Assembly: GCF_000967965.1 (NCBI RefSeq)
Contig: NZ_LACC01000017.1
Coordinates: 257,334 to 308,563, forward strand
Direction of reading: 5' to 3'
Origin: Pseudomonas fluorescens
Lineage (GTDB): Bacteria > Pseudomonadota > Gammaproteobacteria > Pseudomonadales > Pseudomonadaceae
Length of the DNA: 51,230 nucleotides
The notes beneath the pieces were generated by a model, which was given only the letters and a program-made list of their open reading frames with translations, was not told where the DNA came from and did not search any database. Made by a program: the position numbers and the translations under genes. How positions within the stretch are numbered: the stretch's first letter is position 1; the number at the start of each line of letters is the position of its first letter. Below are positions 22,279 through 31,234 of this stretch, one piece after another.

Positions 22279-22845
22279 TCATTTTCCCGCCTTGGTCAGT
22301 TCTGAAAACCGGCACGCTGCTTGGTCCTTGGCACTGACGATTGGTGCGAAGGACACTGGCCATTCAATCCCAATCGTTTCGTCATTCCACTGAATAGCGC
22401 CTTCCGACGCTTTATCGTAATAGTCTGTGGTCTTGTAAAGGAACTCAGTGTCGTCTTCCATCGAGAGGAAACCGTGGGCGAAACCTTCGGGAATCCAAAG
22501 CATTTTTTTGTTCGCAGCGGTGAGTTCGACCCCTGCCCATGCCCCATAGGTTGGGGAATCCGGGCGGATATCGACAGCTACGTCATAGGCAGAGCCTTTG
22601 ACCACGCGTACCAGTTTGCCCTGAGCGTGCGGTGCCCGCTGGAAATGCAAGCCGCGTAGAACCCCTTTCGCCGAAGAAGAATGGTTATCTTGAACAAACG
22701 CACGCGGCGTTGGCAGGCCAAGGGCCTGCAGCGCCAAGTGAAACTGGGCTTCGTTGAAGGTTTCCATGAACCAGCCGCGTTCATCACTGAAGACGGTTGG
22801 CTCGATGATGACTACATCCGGAATCGAAGTTTGAATCAGCTTCAT
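22279..22845 (-). CDS. rmlC: dTDP-4-dehydrorhamnose 3,5-epimerase
   Basis: This 188-residue cupin enzyme catalyses the third step of dTDP-L-rhamnose synthesis, epimerising C3 and C5 of the 4-keto sugar. QDNHSSSAKGVLRGLHFQ carries the catalytic His, followed by KLVRVVKGSAYDVAVDIRPDSPTYG and PEGFAHGFLS, all standard RmlC motifs. The length is normal. Its ATG overlaps the rmlA stop by four bases. It is the last gene of rmlBDAC, reading left. Confidence 0.97.
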   Translation of the reverse strand: MKLIQTSIPDVVIIEPTVFSDERGWFMETFNEAQFHLALQALGLPTPRAFVQDNHSSSAKGVLRGLHFQRAPHAQGKLVRVVKGSAYDVAVDIRPDSPTYGAWAGVELTAANKKMLWIPEGFAHGFLSMEDDTEFLYKTTDYYDKASEGAIQWNDETIGIEWPVSFAPIVSAKDQAACRFSELTKAGK

Positions 22846-23735
22846 GTGTCGTTGGCCTCAGCCAGAATTTTCAGCAGGTATTGGCCGTAGCCCGTTTTCT
22901 TCAATTTTTCGCCCTGGGCCCGGAGCTCGTCCGGTGTGATCCATCCGTTTTGGAATGCAATTTCCTCAAGGCAAGCAACCTTCAAGCCCTGGCGCTGTTC
23001 GATGGTATGCACGAAGTGACTCGCCTCCAGCAGCGACTCGTGTGTACCTGTGTCCAGCCAGGCAAAGCCACGGCCAAGCATTTCAACGTTCAGTGAACCG
23101 TCTTCAAGGTAAGCACGGTTTACGTCAGTGATTTCAAGTTCGCCACGGTCGGAGGGCTTGATGTTCTTGGCTATTTCAACAACGCGGTTGTCATAGAAAT
23201 ACAACCCGGTCACTGCGTAGTTGGATTTTGGCTTGAGCGGTTTTTCTTCGATGCTAAGTGCGCGGCCTGTACTGTCGAACTCGACCACGCCGAAACGTTC
23301 GGGGTCCGACACGTGATAGCCAAACACAGTGGCGCCCGAAGGCTGCGACATTGCCACACTAAGATTTTGGGAGAAGTGATGGCCGAAGAAAATGTTGTCA
23401 CCCAGGATCAGGCAGCATGGGTCCTGCCCGATGAATTCTTCGCCAATGATGAAGGCCTGGGCCAAACCGTCTGGGCTTGGCTGCTCGGCATAGCTCAACT
23501 GAATACCGTATTGACTCCCGTCACCCAGCAGTTTCTTAAAGCAAGGTAGGTCTTCAGGGGTGGAGATAATCAGAATTTCTTTCATCCCGGCAAGCATCAG
23601 AACTGACAACGGGTAGAAGATCATCGGCTTGTCAAAGATTGGAAGCATTTGCTTGGACACACCCAGAGTCAGCGGGTGCAGGCGCGTACCAGAGCCGCCA
23701 GCGAGGATGATGCCTTTGCGATTGATGACCGTCAT
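22842..23735 (-). CDS. rmlA: Glucose-1-phosphate thymidylyltransferase
   Basis: This 297-residue enzyme joins dTTP and glucose-1-phosphate to dTDP-glucose, the first step of dTDP-L-rhamnose synthesis. The nucleotide-binding loop GGSGTRLHP is at 13-21, followed by SKQMLPIFDKPMIFYPLS, and ILGDNIFFG with the metal-binding Asp lies near 110. GWITPDELRAQG is the usual C-terminal motif. The start at 23735 is chosen because this ATG overlaps the rmlD stop by four bases; the frame is open further upstream inside rmlD. It is coupled to both neighbours. Confidence 0.97.
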   Translation of the reverse strand: MTVINRKGIILAGGSGTRLHPLTLGVSKQMLPIFDKPMIFYPLSVLMLAGMKEILIISTPEDLPCFKKLLGDGSQYGIQLSYAEQPSPDGLAQAFIIGEEFIGQDPCCLILGDNIFFGHHFSQNLSVAMSQPSGATVFGYHVSDPERFGVVEFDSTGRALSIEEKPLKPKSNYAVTGLYFYDNRVVEIAKNIKPSDRGELEITDVNRAYLEDGSLNVEMLGRGFAWLDTGTHESLLEASHFVHTIEQRQGLKVACLEEIAFQNGWITPDELRAQGEKLKKTGYGQYLLKILAEANDT

Positions 23736-24625
23736 TTGTCTAATACTTCCTTTAGCATCCGGGTTACTCCACTCTGCCAAGTGGGCAGATGGATGGAAAA
23801 AGTCTGGCGCAGCTTTTCAGTGTTGAGCCTTGAGTTCAGTGGGCGGCGTGCGGGCGTTGGGTACTGCTCGGTAGGGATCGGTGTGACGAGCTCATTTGCC
23901 AGGGGCAAACCGCTTTGACGGCCCATGTTGATCACAAGCGTGGCATATTCGTGCCAAGAGGTGAAGCCTGATGCGGCAAGGTGATAGATACCACACACGC
24001 TGTTGTCGTGTTTGGCCTGTCGGATCGCAATGGCAGTGACATCGGCAATCAGATCTGCGCCAGTGGGGGCACCAATCTGATCGGCGATCACCTTGAGCTC
24101 GGTCCGGTCAGTAGCCAGTTTGAGCATGGTGCGTGCAAAGTTGTTGCCTCGGGCACCATATACCCAACTGGTGCGGAAAATCAGGTAGTCGCACCCTGAA
24201 GCTTGTATGGCTTGCTCGCCTTCCAGTTTTGTAGCCCCGTAAAAGTTGACGGGGGCAACCGCATCAGTCTCGCGCCACGGCCTAACGTCCTTGCCATCGA
24301 AGACGTAATCGGTCGAGTAATGCACGAGCAGGCATCCCAGCCGCGCCGACTCCTGTGCGAGCAGCTTCACGGCTTGAGCGTTGATCAGGCGAGCGTTGTC
24401 TCGATCGGTTTCGGCCTTGTCTACAGCGGTGTAGGCTGCGGCATTGACGATAACGTCCGGGGAAATGTTGCGGATCGTCCTGCTCAGCAACTCCAGGTTG
24501 CCGAGATCGCCGCACAAACCGTCCACCGGATGCCTGTCAAGCGCCACCACTTCGCCCAGCGTCGCCAAAGCGCGTTGCAGTTCCCAGCCGACTTGGCCGT
24601 TCTTTCCGAGCAGCAGTATTTTCAT
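23732..24625 (-). CDS. rmlD: dTDP-4-dehydrorhamnose reductase
   Basis: This 297-residue SDR-type enzyme makes dTDP-L-rhamnose by NAD(P)H reduction, the last step of the pathway. MKILLLGKNGQVGWEL is the Rossmann start, HYSTDYVFDG holds the catalytic Ser/Thr, and YGATKLEGE the YxxxK pair. The ATG at 24625 follows the rmlB stop after one base. A TTG nine bases further upstream is possible but the MKILLLGKNG start matches the family. Confidence 0.97.
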   Translation of the reverse strand: MKILLLGKNGQVGWELQRALATLGEVVALDRHPVDGLCGDLGNLELLSRTIRNISPDVIVNAAAYTAVDKAETDRDNARLINAQAVKLLAQESARLGCLLVHYSTDYVFDGKDVRPWRETDAVAPVNFYGATKLEGEQAIQASGCDYLIFRTSWVYGARGNNFARTMLKLATDRTELKVIADQIGAPTGADLIADVTAIAIRQAKHDNSVCGIYHLAASGFTSWHEYATLVINMGRQSGLPLANELVTPIPTEQYPTPARRPLNSRLNTEKLRQTFSIHLPTWQSGVTRMLKEVLDK

Positions 24626-24626
24626 G

Positions 24627-25697
24627 TCAGGCAAGACGCTCTGAATAGTTCTGATCGATCCAGGTCTTGTAGGCGCCGCTTTTCACATGTTCCACCCACT
24701 GCTGGTTATTCAGATACCACTCGACAGTTTTGCGGATGCCGGTCGCGAACGTCTCTTCTGGCACCCAGCCAAGCTCCCGCTGGATCTTCGCAGCGTCGAT
24801 CGCATAGCGTTGGTCATGACCTGGCCGATCCTGAACGTAAGTGATCAGTTGGGCGTGTGGTACATGTGGCGAATTGGGGCGGAATTCGTCAAGCAGCTCA
24901 CACAACTTGAGCACGACTTCGAGGTTCTTCTTCTCGTTGTGGCCGCCAATGTTGTACGTCTCGCCGATTTGTCCCTCGGTCACTACTGTATAGAGCGCTC
25001 GCGCGTGATCCTCTACATAAAGCCAGTCGCGCACCTGATCACCCTTGCCGTAGATAGGCAGGGGTTTGCCTTCCAGGGCGTTGAGGATCACCAGCGGAAT
25101 CAGTTTCTCAGGGAAATGAAACGGCCCGTAGTTATTGGAGCAATTGGTGACGAGGGTCGGCAACCCGTATGTACGGGTCCAGGCGCGCACCAGGTGATCG
25201 GAGCTGGCCTTGCTTGCCGAGTAAGGCGAGCTTGGCTGATAGGGGGTCTCTTCCGTGAAGAGGTCTTCCGGACCTTCGAGGTCACCGTAAACCTCGTCGG
25301 TGGAAATATGATGGAAGCGAAACGTTATTTGCTGTTCTGGTGCAAGACCGTTCCAGTACTGACGACTGGCTTCGAGCAAGGTGTAGGTGCCGATGATATT
25401 GGTCTGGACGAAATCGGAAGGACCGCTGATAGAACGGTCGACATGAGACTCTGCCGCCAGGTGCATCACTGCGTCTGGACGATGCTGTGCAAAGACACGG
25501 TCGAGTTGTTCGCGATCGCAAATATCGATGCGCTCAAACGCGTAACGCTCATTGTCAGCCACATCCAGTAGTGATTCCAGGTTGCCTGCGTACGTCAGTT
25601 TATCGACGTTGACGACCGAATCACCCGTGTTGGCAATGATGTGACGCACCAATGCCGAACCGATGAACCCTGCACCTCCAGTAACGAGTATCTTCAA
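24627..25697 (-). CDS. rmlB: dTDP-glucose 4,6-dehydratase
   Basis: This 356-residue enzyme converts dTDP-glucose to the 4-keto-6-deoxy sugar, the second rhamnose step. GGAGFIG (7-13) binds NAD; HLAAESHVDRSI, STDEVYGDL (with the catalytic Asp-Glu) and PYSASKASSD (YxxxK) are all intact. The TTG at 25697 is taken as start: AGGAAG lies six bases upstream and the product then begins like other RmlB proteins. A GTG at 25721 is the alternative. It heads rmlBDAC; the promoter should lie just beyond in 25698-26000. Confidence 0.95.
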   Translation of the reverse strand: MKILVTGGAGFIGSALVRHIIANTGDSVVNVDKLTYAGNLESLLDVADNERYAFERIDICDREQLDRVFAQHRPDAVMHLAAESHVDRSISGPSDFVQTNIIGTYTLLEASRQYWNGLAPEQQITFRFHHISTDEVYGDLEGPEDLFTEETPYQPSSPYSASKASSDHLVRAWTRTYGLPTLVTNCSNNYGPFHFPEKLIPLVILNALEGKPLPIYGKGDQVRDWLYVEDHARALYTVVTEGQIGETYNIGGHNEKKNLEVVLKLCELLDEFRPNSPHVPHAQLITYVQDRPGHDQRYAIDAAKIQRELGWVPEETFATGIRKTVEWYLNNQQWVEHVKSGAYKTWIDQNYSERLA

Positions 25698-26497
25698 TGT
25701 CTTCTTCCTGCTATCGAACACGCTTGCTCGCGCTATTCATGATTGATTTCATGCTGCTACCCACGGCAGGCGGCCATGAGTGAAGGGTCGCTGTCGAGCA
25801 GACCCGCGTTATGTGTTTCATGACGTCAGTGCAACAAACCTGAACGACATATGCTACCACCAGCCTGTGCGTTATTACGCCGCAGCGCATGGCATTGCGG
25901 CAACCGTATGGTTCATCGACCCTTCTGTCCTGTTTCACGCCAGGGCTGAATTTCAATTAGGGCCGAATCTTTTTCGATTTCTAGCGGGACTCATCCCGTT
26001 GCAAAGGTGATCGTGCTGCTAGCTCAGTGGCTGCCACTCTTCCTTCCGAGCATATCGCGTAGAGCCTCTTTGGGTCGTTTTTCGCCGTGTATCAATGTGA
26101 CCCTGATCACGTCGAACACAAACTCATACCAACCTTTTCGATTGGTGTAAGCCTAATAGCCTTGCGCAGAAGTCATTGCGGCTCGAATTGTATATTGCTA
26201 ATGCCCAAACTCGACATACTTGCATTGCATTGCATTGCATTGCATTAGGTTGGTCAAAACCTCCCGTCGTATCCGACGCCTGCAATCGATAATCACGACA
26301 TTATGCCCGCTTTCGCCTGGCATGGCGTTGAGGCTGTTGACGAGTCGACCTCGGTAATACATGCACAAACCACCGTGGTTAAAAAGGAACAAAAGTGGTT
26401 TACACGGAGCAATATAGGCCTCGGTTACTAAGGATGTTTCTGTACTGACCTTTCTCTCGACGCAAAAGGGTGCGAATGCATGCTATGCAAAATCGAC
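25698..26497. other. 800-base gene-free stretch between rmlB and the gin module
   Basis: I see no recognisable gene on either strand. The rml promoter must lie at its left end (leftward). It also contains a short inverted repeat AGTGGC/GCCACT near 26029-26040 and the TGCAT tandem array at 26221-26245. G+C content looks lower than in the backbone. In GInts the cargo begins after ginD, so this is the cargo border. Confidence 0.5.
26221..26245 (+). repeat. (TGCAT)5 tandem repeat
   Basis: Five perfect copies of TGCAT lie in tandem, in non-coding DNA about 250 bases downstream of ginD. Such a five-base array can change copy number by slippage. No gene start lies close enough to suggest phase variation. 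Confidence 0.9.
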
Positions 26498-26926
26498 CTA
26501 TCCATGCGGCTTCCTTGAAGTCAGCTCGACCACCTTAGGGTCGTTCATCTTAGCTTTGAGCACACGGTTCTCGTCCATCAGCACCTCGTTGATGGATGCG
26601 AGACTGGCGACCTTGGCCCGCAATTCCTCGATCTCCTGACGGTACGCTACGGACTTCTTGCGTTCCACAATCAAGTCTTGTTGTTTCACATCACGCATAG
26701 CGCGACTGGAGCGACCTTGAGCCTCTCGGATAACCTCGGCAATTCGTGGGTAGTGGTTGTGGATCAGCGCCGTCGATACGCCCGCCTCACGGGCGACTGC
26801 CGCGATGGTAACCTTGGATTCCTTAGTGTGGGCACGTCCCTTCTGGATGCGGAGGAGTGCAAGCTTCAGATCCTTCTCGCGATCTTCAGCAGGCTTGTAG
26901 TTGGCCGTTTTGTCCTTGAGTTTCAT
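26498..26926 (-). CDS. ginD: GInt recombination accessory protein (GinD-like)
   Basis: This 142-residue protein has a TetR-like helix-turn-helix (VTIAAVAREAGVSTALIHNH, about 40-59) and then a coiled coil (IVERKKSVAYRQEIEELRAK and onward, about 86-125). It resembles the small fourth protein of ginABCD modules and TnpC of Tn554-type elements. It probably binds island DNA or the recombinases; all four gin products are reported as needed for GInt movement. Its ATG overlaps the ginC stop by four bases. It is the only gin gene here without a visible lesion. Confidence 0.78.
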   Translation of the reverse strand: MKLKDKTANYKPAEDREKDLKLALLRIQKGRAHTKESKVTIAAVAREAGVSTALIHNHYPRIAEVIREAQGRSSRAMRDVKQQDLIVERKKSVAYRQEIEELRAKVASLASINEVLMDENRVLKAKMNDPKVVELTSRKPHG

Positions 26927-28814
26927 GCGATTAAAGTCTCCCGGTCCATTCCCAACTGTATCAGTACTTCACGGCAGCGATTCAGGTTGCGTTCAACGCG
27001 CTGATGACCGCCCTCGCCAATGTCCGGGCAATGCAGCAACCCTTTCAAATCATCGTAGAGTCGCTGGTAGATGGGCGCGTGGCCACGTCCAATCACGGCA
27101 TGGTTACAGTCGCCGCAGTGGGTACATTCAAGGGTGTTGCCGACGCCACCGTCATTGTCCGCCGTGCACCAGGCATGGCCGTTGCTACGGATTGCGGTAC
27201 TCTCACTAATGGACTTCAGCATCGAGGCGTGATCCTTGAAGATCAGCAGGTTCTGAGGCTCTCGCTGCCACTTCTTCAGCGTGTTGCCATAGCCCCCGGC
27301 CAAGGGTTCGTCACCTAGCCATTTGTCTACGACGCTGAGTTTTATGTCTTCCACCTCACCTTGAATATCGGCGTACAGTTCAAGGTCCAGCTGTTGTCCC
27401 CAGCTATCGTCCATGGCGTAGCCCAAGGTCGTGTCCAACGACCAGTGCGCGTAATGCTCTTTGAGGTAGCGCAGGTCGCCGAAACGGCTGTGCGCGGCAT
27501 AGTTGGCGAACTTGCGGCGGAATTGATGGGTAGTGAGGTTCCAACTCAGACCGCAATCCTTCGTGAATGCCTTAAGGCGCTCATTCCAAGTTCTGTTGCA
27601 AAGCGTGCGTGCCTGATTGGTTTTTAGATCCACAGCGATAAAGAGCGCATGGCGGTGCTTCTGTGCCTCCACGATCTGCGGATCATATGGATTGGCGCGT
27701 CTCCGCTGCATGATTTCGGCGGCGATCATGGCCTGATAGGGGGGGCGCTCCAGCGCTCCATCAGGCGCAGGGCGCGCTAAGCGGCTTCGGGGATCATCCA
27801 GTCATGCACACCAGCATCGGTTTTTTCCGACCGAGAGCGCATCCAGTGGTATATGGTGCCTTCATCGTCCTCGGTGCGGTGGTGTGCGCCTGACTGTAGG
27901 TTGGTCAGCTCATGGTTTCGACAGCCGGAGGTGCTGGCTACGACGATGTAACAAGACGTCCGCAGATCGAGTAGTGCCTTATTGAGTGAGTTCAGACCGC
28001 CCTCCCAACCAAGGGAGCCAAGCTGAAGGTTCTTGGCAGCATAGACGGTACTGGTAGGTTGCCCTTTTCGCTGCGTTGTTAGAGCATCCAATGCATCCCG
28101 GAGATCAAGCAGTTGCTGACCACGTTCAACTTGCTGGTAGGCTCGCTCGAACAGAATGCAGAACACATCATCGGGAATCAGATGTGTTTTGCTGCTGTAA
28201 TTGAGTCCACGGCCGGTGAGCCCTGCCAATGCCGCCGCTGAAGTCTCGGGCCATGGATGCTTCGGCATCCGGTCGTCGGTGTATTGACTGAGCTCATGGA
28301 GCGCTTCGACGGCTCGGAAACGGGATTCCATTCCACTTTGCGAAAGTGGCTTACCCTTAAACTGCATGGTTTGCCCATACGCCTTGCGGGTGTTCACATA
28401 GGTCCCGCAGACCATGGGCGTCGTCGCGCCAATGTGATCGAGCTTAAGCGCCTCTAATTGGCGTAAAAATGGCAGTGCACATAGGAGTAAGTTTTTTATC
28501 GCGCCGCCTTTAGGTCGCACGCCGTTTTTGCGCCCACGTCGTAGGTAGCGGTACAACATCGCCTTCATCACCACTCGAAACGCCGGCGGTACGGTGCTGA
28601 AGTCCAGCCGCCGCCTGCTCATAGGCACGTTGCTCGTGAAACCGACGAGTTGCCACGTAATATCTCCGTAGCGGCTGAGGATGACCCACTTTCCATCGAC
28701 CTGAGTGCTGCTGACAATTAGGGCGTCGCGTTCGAATTCGGAAAGTCCACGCACATCGCCAGGTTGGGCTGCAAAGGAGGCACAGGTTGTTGCCACCGAG
28801 TTGTTTTCGCTCAT
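26923..28814 (-). pseudogene. ginC: Tyrosine recombinase (GinC-like), nonsense and frameshift
   Basis: Two frames together encode a recombinase of about 630 residues. The N-terminal 345 codons include STSGCRNHELTNLQSGA (first catalytic Arg) and end at a TAG (27777). The same frame continues as RALRLMERWSAP, then slips at a run of seven C (27738-27744). The C-terminal part has THQFRRKFANY (HxxR), HYAHWSLDTTLGYAM (H/W and catalytic Tyr) and a Cys/His cluster ECTHCGDCNH. So one stop and one frameshift separate the Arg half from the Tyr half. Four-base overlaps link it to ginB and ginD. Confidence 0.85.
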
Positions 28815-30461
28815 GCAAAGACTTCAAGGCTGTCAATCAGATCAACCGACCAGAATGGATGCGGTAGGGTGCGGGCATGCTCACGGGCGGCCGCCACGAC
28901 GGCGGCCTTGAATGTGCCGCGACGAAGACCCTCTGCAACGATGTAGTGGTCGATTAAACGAGGGATGTGGGCGTACTCTCGTGCCCAGCGTCGCTTGTTC
29001 ATGCGCGAGCGCTCGGCTAGCACGCGGAAGTAGAAACTGAACAGTTTGTACAGATCCTCGGCGGTCACTGCATAGTGACTGCACCGCAGGCAGTTTATGA
29101 AGTTCATGCAGGTCGCGCCCTCGCGCTTCGGAGCGTACTGGCCCTTCACTGGATCGGAGCAGTGGCCCATCGGGGTATTCTTATAGGTCGCTCCAATGGT
29201 CTGGGTTAGCAACTCCTGCACCAATACCTCACCCATGAACTGCCAGTTGCGATGGGCAACTTCGCCTGGCGCCAAGTAATTTTGGTCGGCTACCCGCAGG
29301 GTATTGCCGAGGGCCGCGGCAGTGGTCGCCAAATCGCCATCGGTCAGCTCGAAGATGCGGTTGGCGAAGGTCTTGCGCAGGCGCGAGATGTTAATGCGCA
29401 ATGGCTTTCTATCGCTATCTGTCAGGTTATAGCGAGCTACAAGGCTGATTACTGCCCCTATCAACGATGAGTCATTCAACGCAATGACTTCGCCGGCATT
29501 GCTCCTGGAGCGACTGCGAAACAGCCACACGCGGCCCTTGAGGTCGATCGGAGCCACTGCATTGAGTCATCACGCGACGGATCAGCCGTTCCACAGTGGT
29601 CCTGACGCTCGGCGTGGACTCCAAAAGGCGTTCGGCGTCTGACGCGGCGCGGAGGGCCACTTTGCTGGAGCTGTAACCACGCCGTTTCCATAGCACCAGG
29701 AACACGGTGTTGTCCTTAGGGTGCGGGCGCAGGCAGTCGCGGCCCATTTCCAGCAATAGCGTGGTATTTCGCCCAGTGTGCAGTGCTACGACTAGCAGGA
29801 TAAGGCTTAGGAGTTCACCGGTCACATGTGCATCGTCGTCCCAGATCGGCTTGATGGCCTGCCGCAGCGCCACGGTTAACGCTTGATGCTCGCGCTTGGA
29901 CAGCGCGGTCTCGCCATTAGCCTTGCGGTTGATGTTCGGAAAGGGATTATTCGGAAAAGTGGCCGCATCGCCAGAGGTGACCAGGTTGATCCGCCCACGC
30001 CGCCCTAAGGCAAGCAGTACGGACTTGATCTTCGCGTAGTGGTTCTTCTGACTGATAGTTGCCACGCCTAGCCCAGCGAGATGGCCGAGATAACCGTCGA
30101 TCAGGTCGCGGGTTACATCGGCCAAAGCCAATTCTCGGCCAAATGCCGTCGCTCGCACCATGCAGTAGTCGAGGAAATAGCGCAGTCCGTCACAGTAGCC
30201 AGCCACCGTGCTGGTCACGAGGACTGCCTCCCCATCAGAGAGGAAGCGCTCGATCTGGAGCTGGCAGGCGTAGGTGATGGGGTCAATGCCAGCGCCGTAC
30301 CAGCGGGCAAAATCGAAGCTACGGCTGGTGGTGGCGTTCCGCCTGAACTTGATCAAGGTGTTACTTGGCGGAATGGCCTCGGGCAGGATGACCACATTGC
30401 CTGCCATGTCGCGGCTGTACTCGATTTGCGGGACGCTGAGGTCGGTCTTTGTAAACCCCAT
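28811..30461 (-). pseudogene. ginB: Tyrosine recombinase (GinB-like), frameshifted
   Basis: The N-terminal frame (30461 to about 29560) has DLSVPQIEYSRDMAGNVVIL and ALHTGRNTTLLLEMGRDCL with the first catalytic Arg. Homology moves to another frame near 29557, which carries DLKGRVWLFRSRSRS, ISRLRKTFANR (second Arg), GNTLRVADQNYL (catalytic Tyr) and a Cys cluster CMNFINCLRCSHY. The split leaves 330 and 248 codons instead of about 555. No stop or start arrangement suggests two separate genes. The start overlaps the remnant of ginA, and the end overlaps ginC by four bases. Confidence 0.85.
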
Positions 30462-30465
30462 AAGG

Positions 30466-31217
30466 TTCCCCGGACTTATTGAGGAACAACGCCTTTTGCG
30501 GGTTCTTGCTCAGCGAGGCACGCTCGCTGCGCACCTTCGTCACATAGCGATAGAGATCGGATATGAATCGGCGACTAACGTGAATATCTCGCCGCTTGCT
30601 GCCTTTGGTCACCATGCCACTGCCGTCAAACGGATCGAGCCGAATGAGCAGGTTGCGATCGGTTTGTCCAGCCTTGTCCGGGTCGAAAACATAGACCGGC
30701 GGGAAGGCAGCGATTTCCTCGCGGCGAAGGCCCGTATACAGCGCTAGGCGCACCATCATCCGATGATGGGGGTTCTCCGCTGCGGTCAGGAGCGATTTGA
30801 TCTCGGCCATGCTCAGAAACTTGGGCAGGGTCTTTTAGGTAAGGGGCATTACATCGTTTGCCATGGTCTTGCCCCCACTGGCATCTACATGCGCAAGGAA
30901 GCTCGCTTCACGCTTTACGTTGCGTTCTTCGTAGGTGAAGGGCACACGCTTCACCCACCCCTCCTTTTGACGGGGATACAACTCTCCATCGAGTCCCACA
31001 GAAGAATGGGGAATCCCGGGTAAGGTTGCCCAGCAATCACAAAATCTTGAGTTGCCCTCACAAGCTCCATCAACCATCCCCTGCATTGACCAGACACCCA
31101 ATCCCTGAAGTCTGCTTTTACAGATTCAGGGCCATTAGATCGCCCCTTAATCACCAGCTCAGACAATGAGTTCGTAAGGGGCTGCCTTCTAATACAATGG
31201 GAATCTAACGCTTGCAA
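30466..31217 (-). pseudogene. ginA: Tyrosine recombinase (GinA-like), broken and truncated
   Basis: Three pieces are seen in order: MQALDSHCIRRQPLTNSLSE to about 30960 in one frame; VKRVPFTYEERNVKREASFL and ASGGKTMANDVMPLT in the next, ending at TAA (30835); then KTLPKFLSMAEIKSLLTAAE, ALYTGLRREEIAAFP (catalytic Arg), GSKRRDIHVSRRF and FLNKSGEPYG after the stop. The match ends at 30466, where ginB begins, so the last 100 or so residues with HxxR and Tyr are deleted. One frameshift, one stop and a C-terminal deletion make it inactive. Its start lies 18 bases from the neighbouring backbone stop codon. Confidence 0.85.
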
Positions 31218-31221
31218 GGTG

Positions 31222-31234
31222 TCAGATCATTGCA
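31222..31234 (+). repeat. Candidate right island repeat (att-like)
   Basis: TCAGATCATTGCA lies between the ginA start and the backbone gene stop at 31235. It matches 10921-10934 apart from GC versus A. This is the place where a GInt attachment site is expected, just upstream of ginA. Confidence 0.45.

Larger units (their letters stand above)
10921..31234. mobile_element. Degraded GInt-type genomic island carrying O-antigen genes
   Basis: The 20.3-kb stretch lies between ychJ and a methyltransferase-like gene that I expect to be neighbours in related genomes. The right end holds a ginABCD-like recombination module whose first gene starts 18 bases from the neighbouring stop codon, as expected for the ginABCD end of a GInt. 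Cargo is O-antigen, toxin-antitoxin and IS material, with markedly A+T-rich genes at 11.7-15.3 kb. Candidate ends are the imperfect direct repeats at 10921-10934 and 31222-31234. Three of four gin genes are broken, so the element should not move by itself. The exact borders are inference and need comparison with an island-free genome. Confidence 0.7.

Noticed and set aside
25711..26010. Short ORFs upstream of rmlB
   Set aside because: No similarity, no ribosome binding site, and they lie where the rml promoter is expected.
26020..26050. JUMPstart/ops-like element before the rml genes
   Set aside because: CAGTGGCTGCCACT resembles part of JUMPstart but is on the wrong strand and lacks the GGCGGTAG core.
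26221..26245. CRISPR-like repeats
   Set aside because: Units of five bases with no spacers are a microsatellite; no array or cas gene is present anywhere.
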